From Variovorax sp. OV329 (lineage in GTDB: Bacteria > Pseudomonadota > Gammaproteobacteria > Burkholderiales > Burkholderiaceae_C), in the NCBI RefSeq assembly GCF_900114785.1, contig NZ_FOUG01000002.1, positions 62,001 through 126,000 on the forward strand: a stretch of 64,000 bases of DNA. The letters are read 5' to 3'. Shown piece after piece: positions 45,928 to 55,918 of this stretch (the stretch's first letter is position 1; each line of letters opens with the position of its first letter). The notes beneath the pieces were generated by a model, which was given only the letters and a program-made list of their open reading frames with translations, had not been told where the DNA came from and made no database searches. Both the position numbers and the translations under genes were made by a program.

Positions 45928-47358
45928 ATGGCCGTGCCGCAGGACCGGAAGCTCTCTTTCGGTGCCCTGATCGCCTTGGTGGTGGGTTCCATGATCGGCT
46001 CGGGCATCTTCGCGGTGCCCTCGGCCTTCGGCCGCTCGACCGGCGGCCTGGGTGCCCTGATCGCCTGGACCATCGCCGGCGTGGGCATGCTGATGCTGGC
46101 CTTCGTGTTCCAGACCCTGGCGCGGCGCCGGCCCGACCTGGACGCGGGCATCTATGCCTATGCCAAGGCGGGCTTCGGCAGCTACCTCGGCTTCTGCGCC
46201 GCGGTGGGCTACTGGATCGGCTGCTGCCTGGCCGACGTGGCCTGCCTGGTGCTCATCAAGGCCACCCTGGGCCTGTTCTTCCCGATCTTCGGGGACGGCA
46301 CCACGCCGGCGGCCATCGCCGGCGCATCGCTCATCCTGTGGGGCACCCACCTGCTGGTGCTGCGCGGCGTGAAGGCCGCCACCTCGCTCAACACCATCGC
46401 GACGATTGCCAAGATCGTGCCGCTGGCCGTCTTCATCGTGGTCGCCATCGCCGGCTTCAACGCCGATGTCTTCGCGTTGAACTTCCGCGGCAACGATGCA
46501 CAGGGCCAGTCCGGCCTGGCCGCGCAGGTGCGCGGCACCATGCTGGTGACTGTCTTCGTTTTCGTCGGCATCGAGGGCGCCGTCGTCTACTCGCGCTACG
46601 CCAGGCGCCGCGAGGACGTGGGCGCGGCCACATTGCTGGGCTTCCTGGGCGTGCTGAGCCTGCTGGTGCTGGTGACCATGCTCTCGTACGGCGTGCTGCT
46701 GCGCCCCGACCTGGCCGCGCTGCCGCCGCCTGCGCTGGCCGGCATCATGGCCTCCATCGTCGGGCCCTGGGGCAGCGTCTTCATCAGCATCGGCCTGCTG
46801 ATCTCGATCCTGGGCAACTACCTGTCCTGGTCGCTGCTGGCAGCGGAGGTGCTGCATTCGGCCGCGAAGGACGGCACCATGCCGGCCTTTCTCGCGCGCG
46901 AGAACGACCGGGGCGCACCGCTGGCGGCGCTGTGGCTCACCAACATCGTCATCCAGCTCTTCCTGGTGGTGACCGTGTTCGCGGAATACGCCTTCACGCT
47001 GGCGCTGAAGATGACCGGCTCGATGACCCTGCTGCCCTACTTGCTCGTGGCCGCCTACGGGATCAAGCTGGCCTGGACCGGCGAAACCTACAAGTCCGAG
47101 CCACGCGAGCGCAGGCGGGACGCGCTGCGCAGCGCCGTCGCGGCCGTTTATGCCGTGGTGATGCTCTGGGCGGGCGGCCTCAAGTTCCTGCTGCTGTCGG
47201 CCATCCTCTATGCGCCCGCCACGGCCCTGTATGCGCTTGCGCGGCGGGAACAGAAGGCGCGGCTGTTCAGCGCCGCGGAGTTCCTCGTCTTCCTGATTCT
47301 TCTGGCCGCTGCCGTCGGCGGTGCTTTCGCGCTGCGCTCCGGCGCAATCACGATCTGA
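45928..47358 (+). CDS. ArcD-like arginine/ornithine antiporter (second)
   Basis: The 476-residue APC-family antiporter is paralogous to the gene at 43188 (shared elements [47 protein letters not shown]). It starts 36 bases after arcA. Having a second, diverged antiporter suggests either different partner substrates, for example arginine/citrulline versus arginine/ornithine, or different pH optima. A short LapA-like protein follows after 40 bases, so the transcript may continue. Confidence 0.88.
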   Translation: MAVPQDRKLSFGALIALVVGSMIGSGIFAVPSAFGRSTGGLGALIAWTIAGVGMLMLAFVFQTLARRRPDLDAGIYAYAKAGFGSYLGFCAAVGYWIGCCLADVACLVLIKATLGLFFPIFGDGTTPAAIAGASLILWGTHLLVLRGVKAATSLNTIATIAKIVPLAVFIVVAIAGFNADVFALNFRGNDAQGQSGLAAQVRGTMLVTVFVFVGIEGAVVYSRYARRREDVGAATLLGFLGVLSLLVLVTMLSYGVLLRPDLAALPPPALAGIMASIVGPWGSVFISIGLLISILGNYLSWSLLAAEVLHSAAKDGTMPAFLARENDRGAPLAALWLTNIVIQLFLVVTVFAEYAFTLALKMTGSMTLLPYLLVAAYGIKLAWTGETYKSEPRERRRDALRSAVAAVYAVVMLWAGGLKFLLLSAILYAPATALYALARREQKARLFSAAEFLVFLILLAAAVGGAFALRSGAITI

Positions 47359-47398
47359 TGTCACGTCCCGTTCCCATCCTTCGAAAGGAAAGCCCGCC

Positions 47399-47623
47399 AT
47401 GACACGCTACGTCTACATCGCCCTGGCCATCGTCCTGGCCGCCATCGTGCTGCTGTTCAAGGTGCAGAACCTGGCCTCGGTGACGGTGTCGCTGTTCTCC
47501 ATGCAGGCCACCATGCCCACCTCGGTTCTGATCCTCGGGGTCTACGTGCTGGGCATGTTCACCGGCGGCTTCGTGCTCGGCTTCCTGCGCAACGTCACGC
47601 ACGAGGTGACGGCGCGGCGCTGA
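47399..47623 (+). CDS. LapA-family small membrane protein
   Basis: The 74-residue protein has two transmembrane helices (IALAIVLAAIVLLFKVQN and SVLILGVYVLGMFTGGFVLGFL) joined by the ASVTVSLF segment typical of LapA/DUF1049 proteins, whose E. coli relative works with LapB in LPS assembly control. No lapB lies beside it, so the role here is uncertain. GAAAGGA precedes the ATG. Confidence 0.8.
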   Translation: MTRYVYIALAIVLAAIVLLFKVQNLASVTVSLFSMQATMPTSVLILGVYVLGMFTGGFVLGFLRNVTHEVTARR

Positions 47624-47670
47624 AGGCGCACCGGGCTTCTTCCACTTCCAACTTCAACAGGAGAAAAGCA

Positions 47671-48048
47671 ATGAACGGCTTCTGGGACTTCGTGCAACTG
47701 ATGATCTGGTGCTTCTTCCTCATCTTCTACCTGCTGGTGCTGTTCCAGATCATCGGGGACATCTTCCGCGACAGCCAGATGGGCGGCTTCACCAAGGCGC
47801 TGTGGGTCATCGGCCTGTTCGTGCTGCCCATGCTCACCGCCATCGTCTACATCATCGCCCGCGGGCGCGGCATGGCCGAGCGGCAGCGCGCGAGCCTGCA
47901 GCGCGCGAAGGAAGAGACCGACGCCTACATCCGCCAGGTAGGCGGCAAGTCGCCGGCCGAGCAGATCGCCGATGCCAAGGCCCTGCTGGACGCGGGAACC
48001 ATCAATGAGGACGAGTTCGCGCGCTTGAAGGCCAAGGCACTGCAGTAG
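47671..48048 (+). CDS. PLDc_N/SHOCT-domain membrane protein
   Basis: The 125-residue protein has two N-terminal transmembrane helices of the PLDc_N type (FFLIFYLLVLFQIIGDIF; ALWVIGLFVLPMLTAIVYII). A charged linker follows, then a C-terminal SHOCT motif (EQIADAKALLDAGTINEDEFARLKAKAL). SHOCT domains are short oligomerisation-type helices found at protein ends. The function is unknown. GGAGAAAAGCA before the ATG is a good ribosome-binding site. It is followed after 13 bases by the Na/Pi symporter, so the two are probably co-transcribed. Confidence 0.85.
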   Translation: MNGFWDFVQLMIWCFFLIFYLLVLFQIIGDIFRDSQMGGFTKALWVIGLFVLPMLTAIVYIIARGRGMAERQRASLQRAKEETDAYIRQVGGKSPAEQIADAKALLDAGTINEDEFARLKAKALQ

Positions 48049-48061
48049 CGCCGCCGGCCGC

Positions 48062-49750
48062 ATGTCCACGACGATCGCGATCCTCGGCGGCGTCGGCCTG
48101 TTCCTGCTCGGCATGAGCGTGATGACCAGCGGCCTCAAGGCCCTGGCCGGCACGCAGTTGCGCACCACGCTGAGCCGGGCGGCCGCCACGCCGCTGTCGG
48201 GCGCCTTCTGGGGCGCCTTCGTGACGCTGATCGTGCAGTCGTCCAGCGCGACGACGATGACCACCATCGGCCTGGTGAGCGCCGGCCTGCTCACCTTCAC
48301 CCAGGGCCTGGGACTGGTGTTCGGTGCCAATGTCGGCACGACAGGCACGGGCTGGCTCATCGCCCTGATCGGCGTGCGCGTCTCGCTCACCTCCGCCGCG
48401 CTGCCGATGATCTTCGTCGGCGCGCTGGTCATGCTGCTGGGGCGCGGGCGCCTGTCCGCGGCGGGTGCGTCGCTGGCCGGCTTCGCACTGGTGCTCTTCG
48501 GGCTGACCACGCTGCAGCAGGGCATGGGCGGCATGGCCGAGCAGCTGCATCCCGAGAACTTCCCGACGGTGTCCGGCCCGGGCGTCAGCTTTGCTTCGAG
48601 CGTGATGGGCGTGCTGGCCCTGGTTGCCCTCGGCCTGGTGATGACGGCGGTGATGCAATCGTCCACCGCCGCCATCGCGGTCACGCTGTCGGCGCACTTC
48701 GCGGGGGCCATCGGACTTGACCAGTCCTGCGCGCTCATCATCGGCCAGAACATCGGCACGGCGACGAGTTCCGCGCTGGCCGCGATCGGCGCGAGCAGCA
48801 CCGCCAAGCGGCTGGCCCTGGCCTACATCCTGTTCAAGCTGATCGCGGCGCTCATCGCGCTGGCGCTGTTCCCCTTCACCATTCCACTGGTCAACCGCCT
48901 GTCGGCCAGCTTCGATGGCGTGACGCTGCTGGCGGCGTACCACACGGCCTACAACGTGATCGGCGTGGCCGTGCTGCTGCCGCTGATCGACCGCTTCACC
49001 CACTTCGTCACGCGGCTGCTTCCGGAGCGCAGGTCGCACCTCACGCAATGCCTGGACCCCGCGGCGCTGATGACGCCGCTGGCCGCCGAGGAAGCCGTGC
49101 GGCGCACCGTGGCGCGCGCACTGGGGGCGATCTGCGGCTCGGTCGGCGAGGCCCTGGCGGCCAAGGGCCATGGGACGCCGGCGCGTGCCGGCAAGGCAAG
49201 CGCTTCGGTGGCCGATGCCAGCGCCGCGCTGGGCCAGGCGCGCGAGTTCATCTCGGAAAGCAGTGGCCCACCCGAATCGGACGAGGAGCAGGACCGCCTC
49301 ACGAGCACGCTGCACGCGCTCGACGAAGCCTCGCGGCTGGCCGATTTCACCGGCGAGAACCCGGCATTCGGCGCGGTGGCCAGCGCGCCCGAGGACGCAC
49401 GCGCCGCGCAACTGTGTGCGCAAGTGATGCGAAGCGCCGTGCTGATCGCCGACGAAGTGGGCGCCCTGCCCAGCACATCCCGCGAAGCCGCCTCTGCCGT
49501 GGTGCTCGACCAAGAGACGGAAGTCACCGCAGATGGCGCGTCGATCGAGCACGCCATGCTGCGTCTCGAGCAATCCGCCGAGGCACTGCGCGAGCTGCAG
49601 CCAGCCCACCGCAAGGCGACGCTGGGCTCGGTGGCCGGCGGCGCCACGAGCGCGGACGAAGCGATGGCGCGCGTCGACGCGGTCCGTCGCCTCGAAGCGC
49701 TGGCGCGCTACACCGGGCTCGCCATGGCCCATCTGCTCGGTCGCCAGTAG
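48062..49750 (+). CDS. Na/Pi-cotransporter family protein with PhoU-like tail
   Basis: The 562-residue protein has two inverted NptA/PNaS repeats, each with the QSSSAT-type motif (VQSSSATTMTTIG near residue 60 and MQSSTAAIAVTLS near residue 200), plus the GANVGTTGTGW and GQNIGTATSSALA partners. A helical C-terminal region from about residue 330 resembles PhoU-type regulatory domains. Na+-driven phosphate transport is the family function, though many bacterial members are uncharacterised. It is the last gene of the run that begins with arcD; 146 bases separate it from the next operon. Confidence 0.88.
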   Translation: MSTTIAILGGVGLFLLGMSVMTSGLKALAGTQLRTTLSRAAATPLSGAFWGAFVTLIVQSSSATTMTTIGLVSAGLLTFTQGLGLVFGANVGTTGTGWLIALIGVRVSLTSAALPMIFVGALVMLLGRGRLSAAGASLAGFALVLFGLTTLQQGMGGMAEQLHPENFPTVSGPGVSFASSVMGVLALVALGLVMTAVMQSSTAAIAVTLSAHFAGAIGLDQSCALIIGQNIGTATSSALAAIGASSTAKRLALAYILFKLIAALIALALFPFTIPLVNRLSASFDGVTLLAAYHTAYNVIGVAVLLPLIDRFTHFVTRLLPERRSHLTQCLDPAALMTPLAAEEAVRRTVARALGAICGSVGEALAAKGHGTPARAGKASASVADASAALGQAREFISESSGPPESDEEQDRLTSTLHALDEASRLADFTGENPAFGAVASAPEDARAAQLCAQVMRSAVLIADEVGALPSTSREAASAVVLDQETEVTADGASIEHAMLRLEQSAEALRELQPAHRKATLGSVAGGATSADEAMARVDAVRRLEALARYTGLAMAHLLGRQ

Positions 49751-49791
49751 CCAGCAGCAGGGCCTGCGAAGCCGCGCGGCGCGGCGCGATC

Positions 49792-49804
49792 CATCGAATC
49801 GATG
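49792..49804. promoter_or_regulatory. Palindrome cluster upstream of the citryl-CoA lyase operon
   Basis: CATCGAATCGATG is a 13-bp palindrome, followed within 30 bases by two further ATCGA words. The cluster lies about 95 bases upstream of the lyase start, a plausible spot for a regulator. No LysR, IclR or GntR gene is adjacent. Confidence 0.4.
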
Positions 49805-49896
49805 CCGTCGATCGAAAGCATCGAAACTCTTCACTTCCTGCCGCGAATCTTCATGGATAAGGTACGCCCATCGAGACAAGACCCAAGGACAGGACC

Positions 49897-50703
49897 ATGA
49901 AGATCGGCAAGGAGACCGTGCCGCGCACGCGCATCTCCACCTCGGATGAAGACACCATCGTCGTGCGCGGGCAGGACCTGTGCGCGGACCTCATCGGCAA
50001 GACCTCGTTCACCGACTATTTCCACCTGCTGGTCACCGGCCAGCGCCCCACGCCCGCGGCCACGGCCGTGCTCGACGCGACCCTGGTCGCCATTGCCGAG
50101 CACGGCCTGGTGCCCAGCGTGCAGGCCAGCCGCATGACGCTGGCGGCGGCGCCCGATGCACTGCAGGGCGCGGTGGCGGCGGGCATCCTGGGCTGCGGCT
50201 CGGTGATCCTGGGCGCCTCGGAGAACGCGGGCCGGATGTTCGTGGAGATCGACCAGAAGGCCGGCGCCGATGGCGACCTGGATGCAGCGGCCCTGGCGGT
50301 GCTCAAGGACTATCGCGTTGCGGGCAAGCCGATCCCGGGCTACGGCCATCCGCTGCACAAGGCGCGCGACCCGCGGGTCGACGCCCTCTTCCGCGTAGCC
50401 CGCGACTGCGGCGCGGGCCAGCGCTTCGTGGCCATCGCCGAGGCGGTGGAGCGCGTGATCGGCGATGCGACCGGCAAGGCGCTCAAGCTCAACGTGTCGG
50501 CCGCCATTCCCGCGGTGCTGCTGGACGTGGGCTTCCCGGTCACGGCCCTGCGCGGCGTGCCGATCCTGGCGCGCACCGCGGGGCTCATCGGGCACCTGGT
50601 CGAGGAGATGCAGCATTCGATCGGCTTCGCCCTCTCCTATCAGGCCACGCGGGAGCTGGTCTATGAAGGCGAAGTGCCCGAGGGCTTCGGCAAGAAGAAT
50701 TAG
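49897..50703 (+). CDS. Citryl-CoA lyase (citrate synthase superfamily)
   Basis: The 268-residue protein resembles the short citrate-synthase-like citryl-CoA lyases, which cleave citryl-CoA to acetyl-CoA and oxaloacetate, and related (R)-citramalyl-type lyases. It keeps the catalytic His in PIPGYGHPLHK near residue 150 and a conserved NVSAAIPAVLLD region. It is too short for a full citrate synthase. Co-transcription with a CaiB CoA-transferase and a tricarboxylate receptor strongly suggests uptake, CoA activation and cleavage of a citrate-like acid. Confidence 0.85.
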   Translation: MKIGKETVPRTRISTSDEDTIVVRGQDLCADLIGKTSFTDYFHLLVTGQRPTPAATAVLDATLVAIAEHGLVPSVQASRMTLAAAPDALQGAVAAGILGCGSVILGASENAGRMFVEIDQKAGADGDLDAAALAVLKDYRVAGKPIPGYGHPLHKARDPRVDALFRVARDCGAGQRFVAIAEAVERVIGDATGKALKLNVSAAIPAVLLDVGFPVTALRGVPILARTAGLIGHLVEEMQHSIGFALSYQATRELVYEGEVPEGFGKKN

Positions 50704-50753
50704 AGCAACGCAACGCAACCCCACACCATTCACAAGACAGGAGACAAGAAGAC

Positions 50754-51722
50754 ATGGCAACGAGGAGAGAACTTCTGGCGGCATCCGTCGCCCTGCTCGC
50801 CGGCGCATCGGCCAGCGCGCAGCAGACGGCGCCCGCCTGGCCCACCAAGCCCGTGCGGGTGATCGTCGGCTTCGCGGCCGGCACGCCGCCGGACGTGTTC
50901 GCCCGCATCTACGGCGAGTACGCGGCCAGGAAGCTGGGCCAGGCCTTCGTCATCGACAACAAGCCGGGCTCGGCCGGCAACCTGGCCACCGATGCGGTGG
51001 CCAAGTCCACCGACGGCTACACGGTGCTCTACAACGTGTCGACCGCCTTCACCATCAACCCGTCCATCTACGGCAAGCTGGTCTTCGACCCGGCCAAGGA
51101 CCTGGTGCCCGTGGCCACCACCATGCGCCAGGGGCTGGTGCTCATCGCGGGCCCGCAGTTCCAGGCCGATTCGCTCAAGGCGCTGCTGGAGCAGGCCAGG
51201 GCCAAGCCGGGGACCATCTCGCATGCTTCCTACGGCGCCGGCAGCCCTTCGCACCTGATCATGGAATGGCTCAAGGACGAGACCAAGACCAGCATGATCC
51301 ACGTGCCCTACCGCACCTCGCCCATCACCGAGCTGCTGGGCGGGCAGGTCGACACCGTGCTGGAGCCCATGGCCTCGGCCTACCCGCTGATCGCCGCAGG
51401 CAAGGTGAAGGCCCTGGCCTACTCGGGCGAGCAGCGCCATCCGGCCATGCCCAATGTGCCCACCTTCGCGGAAGTGGTGCCGGGGCTGTCGATGATGTCG
51501 TGGCACGGCATCTGGGCCCCCTCGACCATGCCGCCCGCGGTGGTCGCGCAGCTGCATGCAACCTTCCTGGCCGCCAGCCAGGACCCGGACATCCAGCGCC
51601 GCATCAAGGAGCTGAACTCCGAGCCGCTGGGTGCCAGCCGCGAGGAAATGGCCGCCATGGTCAAGCGCGACTCGGACATCTACGGCCGCATCGTCAAGGC
51701 CAAGAACATCCGCGTGGATTGA
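50754..51722 (+). CDS. Bug-family tripartite tricarboxylate receptor
   Basis: The 322-residue periplasmic receptor of the TctC/Bug family has a signal peptide (LLAASVALLAGASASAQ) and the family words PVRVIVGFAAGTPPDVFAR, VIDNKPGSAGNLATDAVAKS and HVPYRTSP. Such receptors bind carboxylates (citrate, glutarate, nicotinate, phthalate) and are hugely expanded in Burkholderiales. No TctA or TctB membrane subunits are nearby. Its position between the lyase and CoA-transferase ties it to the same substrate. Confidence 0.9.
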   Translation: MATRRELLAASVALLAGASASAQQTAPAWPTKPVRVIVGFAAGTPPDVFARIYGEYAARKLGQAFVIDNKPGSAGNLATDAVAKSTDGYTVLYNVSTAFTINPSIYGKLVFDPAKDLVPVATTMRQGLVLIAGPQFQADSLKALLEQARAKPGTISHASYGAGSPSHLIMEWLKDETKTSMIHVPYRTSPITELLGGQVDTVLEPMASAYPLIAAGKVKALAYSGEQRHPAMPNVPTFAEVVPGLSMMSWHGIWAPSTMPPAVVAQLHATFLAASQDPDIQRRIKELNSEPLGASREEMAAMVKRDSDIYGRIVKAKNIRVD

Positions 51723-51738
51723 ACAGGAAACAAGCGCA

Positions 51739-52890
51739 ATGCCCAAGGTACTCGAGGGAATCAAGGTCCTGGAACAAGGGACGTTCATCACCGGGCCGGC
51801 GGCCGGCATGCTGCTGGCCGACCTGGGCGCGGAGGTCATCAAGATCGAGCAGCCGGAAACGGGCGACCCTTTCCGCGCCTTTCGCGGTGGCCTCTACAGC
51901 CCGCACTTCCAGACCTACAACCGCAACAAGAAGAGCGTGACGCTCAACACCAAGAACGCGGGCGATGCCGCCGTGTTCGACGAGCTGGTGCGCGAGGCGG
52001 ACGTGTACATCCAGAACTTTCGCCCTGGCGCGGCCGAGCGCCTGGGCGCGGGCTGGGAGCGGCTGCACGAGCTCAACCCGCGCCTGGTGTACTGCGCCAT
52101 CAGCGGCTTCGGCCAGGACGGACCCGCATCGGGCCGGCCCGCCTACGACACGGTGGCGCAGGCCGCCAGCGCCTACCTCAACCTGCTCATCAACCCGGCC
52201 AACCCGCGCGTCGTGGGCCCGGCGCTGGCCGATGCGATGACGGGCTTCTACGCGGCCTACGGCGTGATGGGCGCGCTCATCGCGAGGCAGCGCACCGGCG
52301 TGGGCAGCCGCGTCGAGGTGTCGATGCTGGAGGCCATGTGCCACTTCAACCTCGACGCCTTCACGCACTTCTTTTCCGAAGGCGAGGTGATGGGCCCCTT
52401 CAGCCGGCCGAGCGTGTCGCAGTCCTACGTTCTCGAATGCCAGGACGGCAAGTGGATCGCGCTGCACATGTCCTCGCCCGAGAAGTTCTGGCAGGGCCTG
52501 GCCGATGCGATCGAGCAGCCCGGGCTGTTCAAGGACGAGCGCTTCGCCGACCGCGAAGGCCGCATCAAGCACCAGCCCGAGCTGATCGAACTGCTGGGCG
52601 CCGCCTTCCGCCAGCGCACGCGCGCGCAGTGGTGCGAGCGGTTGGAAGCGCGCGACGTGCCCCATGCCCCCATGTACGACACCAGCGAGGCGCTGGAAGA
52701 CCCGCAGGCCAAGCACCTGCAGCTGGCCATCGAGACCGAGCACCCGGTGATGGGGCCGTGGCGCACGGTGCGCTCGCCGGTGAGCTTCGACGGCGAGCGC
52801 AGCCTCTCGGTGACGGCGCCGCCCGTGCTGGGCGAGCACGACGAGGAAGTGATCGCGCCGCTGCGCGAGCGGCTGCGCCAGCGCGGCTAG
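51739..52890 (+). CDS. CaiB/BaiF-family CoA-transferase
   Basis: The 383-residue class III CoA-transferase has the N-terminal Rossmann-like region (GIKVLEQGTFITGPAAGMLLADLGAE) and the catalytic Asp in GPALADAMTGFYAAYG near residue 165. It would transfer CoA from a donor such as succinyl-CoA to the imported carboxylate, giving the acyl-CoA that the upstream lyase cleaves. It begins 16 bases after the Bug receptor gene. A sigma-54-controlled aldehyde dehydrogenase follows with its own promoter. Confidence 0.9.
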   Translation: MPKVLEGIKVLEQGTFITGPAAGMLLADLGAEVIKIEQPETGDPFRAFRGGLYSPHFQTYNRNKKSVTLNTKNAGDAAVFDELVREADVYIQNFRPGAAERLGAGWERLHELNPRLVYCAISGFGQDGPASGRPAYDTVAQAASAYLNLLINPANPRVVGPALADAMTGFYAAYGVMGALIARQRTGVGSRVEVSMLEAMCHFNLDAFTHFFSEGEVMGPFSRPSVSQSYVLECQDGKWIALHMSSPEKFWQGLADAIEQPGLFKDERFADREGRIKHQPELIELLGAAFRQRTRAQWCERLEARDVPHAPMYDTSEALEDPQAKHLQLAIETEHPVMGPWRTVRSPVSFDGERSLSVTAPPVLGEHDEEVIAPLRERLRQRG

Positions 52891-53035
52891 CCGGGCGCGC
52901 TGATCCAATCTGCAGCACGCTGCTCCTGTGCGGTACAGCCTCCGCCGCGGGGCTGGCGCAGCCTCGGCCAGCGGCCGAATGCATTCCCGTTGCCTGACAA
53001 GGACTTGCGCCCCACGCGCAGGCGGTGGCCCGCAT

Positions 53036-53051
53036 TGGCCCGCCGATTGCG
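53036..53051 (+). promoter_or_regulatory. Sigma-54 promoter for aldehyde dehydrogenase
   Basis: TGGCCCGCCGATTGCG matches the -24/-12 consensus (TGGCAC-N5-TTGCW) with correct spacing: GG at 53037-53038 and GC at 53049-53050. Transcription should start near 53062, 36 bases before the ATG. The word GCTGTACC on the other strand (52932-52939) also occurs upstream of the cytochrome gene. Confidence 0.75.
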
Positions 53052-53097
53052 CTGTGTTCCATGCGCTTCCTTCCTCAACTTCAACGGAGATGAACTC

Positions 53098-54618
<1,521 letters not shown>

Positions 54619-54637
54619 GAAAGAAAAGGAGCCACGC

Positions 54638-55045
54638 ATGAGCGATACGCAGGTCGGCGCGCCCTCCGCGCCGGTGGTCGCTCGCGTGTCCGCGACGCCG
54701 GCCGCGCAGGCGCTCATCGAGCGCCTGCGCGCGGCGCATGGGCCGCTGATGTTCCACCAGTCGGGTGGCTGCTGCGACGGCAGCGCGCCCATGTGCTTCG
54801 CCCTCGGGGAATTCATCACAGGCGACGCCGACATCTGCCTGGGCGAGATCGCCGGCACGCCCTTCTACATGAGCCGCTCGCAGTTCGAATACTGGGAGCA
54901 CACGCACCTGATCATCGATGCCGTGCCCGGCAACGGCGGCATGTTCTCGCTGGAGCGGCCGACGGGCATGCGCTTCCTCACGCGCTCGCGGCTGTACGAG
55001 GATGCGGAATGGCAGGCGCTGCAGGCGCAGGGCCGGCCCGCCTGA
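54638..55045 (+). CDS. DUF779-domain protein
   Basis: The 135-residue DUF779 protein has the conserved HQSGGCCDGSAPMC cluster near residue 43. A later EYWEHTHLIIDAVPG and the closing segment PTGMRFLTRS are also typical. The Cys/His pattern suggests metal or cofactor binding. DUF779 genes are almost always next to exaC/acoD-type aldehyde dehydrogenases, here 19 bases downstream, so a role in maturation or regulation of that enzyme is likely. AAGGAG is present. Confidence 0.88.
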   Translation: MSDTQVGAPSAPVVARVSATPAAQALIERLRAAHGPLMFHQSGGCCDGSAPMCFALGEFITGDADICLGEIAGTPFYMSRSQFEYWEHTHLIIDAVPGNGGMFSLERPTGMRFLTRSRLYEDAEWQALQAQGRPA

Positions 55046-55064
55046 GCGGGGCCCGCGCGTTCTT

Positions 55065-55907
55065 TCAGCCTGCCTGCCAGGCGACGTTGGCGCCCTCGAA
55101 GATCTGGCGCAGGCGTCCGCTGTCTGCGAGCTGGTTGATGCCGGCCTGCAGCGCCTGCGCCAGGTCGGTCGCATCCTTCTTCACCGCCATGCCCACTGCC
55201 CAGCCGTCGCGCCGGGCGCGCGGCGAAGGCAGCGGCGTGATGGCGAAGCGCGCATCGCCGCGCAGCACCGACTCCATCTCCGAGGCCAGTCCCGCCGCGG
55301 CGGCGAACTCGCCGCGCTGCAGGGCGCGCGCGGCCTCGGCGCCGTCCTTCCATTGCGTGGAAAGCTGGTTGCGGTACGCACCGCCGTCGGCACCGATCAT
55401 CAGCCAGCCGGCCAGCGTCTGCCCGGGCACGGCCACCTTGGCATCGCCGAGAGCGGAGAGGCTGTCCAGCTGCGGCTGCCGATCGAGCCGGCGCGCCAGC
55501 ACGACGCGCTCGCGGTAGTAGGGCGCGAAGATGCGGGCCTGCGGCGTCTCGTCGATGAGCGGCTTGTCCACCGGCACGTGCAGCAGCACGTCGGCCGGGC
55601 CGAAGCCCAGGTAGTGGCCACGCCAGACCATGTTGCGCAGGTCGTCGCCCATGTTCTCGTCGGCGTTGAAGGGCAGCATCGACAGCTGCAGGCCCAGCGA
55701 CTCGGCCAGCTCCCGCGCCAGTTCGACGTCGATGCCCTTGCCTTCGGCGTTGAAGGGCGGCATGTCCTTGTAGAGCGCGACCGTGAGGCTGCCGCGCTCG
55801 CGAATGCGGTCCATCGGCGCCGCGCGCGCGACGAGCGCCGGCCCCGCGAGCGATGCGGCGCCGATCCACTGCAGGGCGGCGCGGCGCGAGAGATGTGATG
55901 CACGCAT
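55065..55907 (-). CDS. Quinoprotein-associated periplasmic receptor, XoxJ/MxaJ-like
   Basis: The 280-residue family-3-type solute-binding protein has an N-terminal RRAALQW signal with a hydrophobic core (Sec or Tat), then the receptor fold (SLTVALYKDMPPFNAEGKGIDVELARELA; later VAVPGQTLAGW). In methanol and alcohol oxidation operons such orphan receptors (MxaJ/XoxJ) are believed to help the dehydrogenase mature or dock with its cytochrome. It follows the cytochrome gene by 11 bases, and no permease or ATPase is adjacent. This placement supports the XoxJ-like role over nutrient uptake. Confidence 0.8.
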   Translation of the reverse strand: MRASHLSRRAALQWIGAASLAGPALVARAAPMDRIRERGSLTVALYKDMPPFNAEGKGIDVELARELAESLGLQLSMLPFNADENMGDDLRNMVWRGHYLGFGPADVLLHVPVDKPLIDETPQARIFAPYYRERVVLARRLDRQPQLDSLSALGDAKVAVPGQTLAGWLMIGADGGAYRNQLSTQWKDGAEAARALQRGEFAAAAGLASEMESVLRGDARFAITPLPSPRARRDGWAVGMAVKKDATDLAQALQAGINQLADSGRLRQIFEGANVAWQAG

Positions 55908-55918
55908 GTTCGCCCTCC

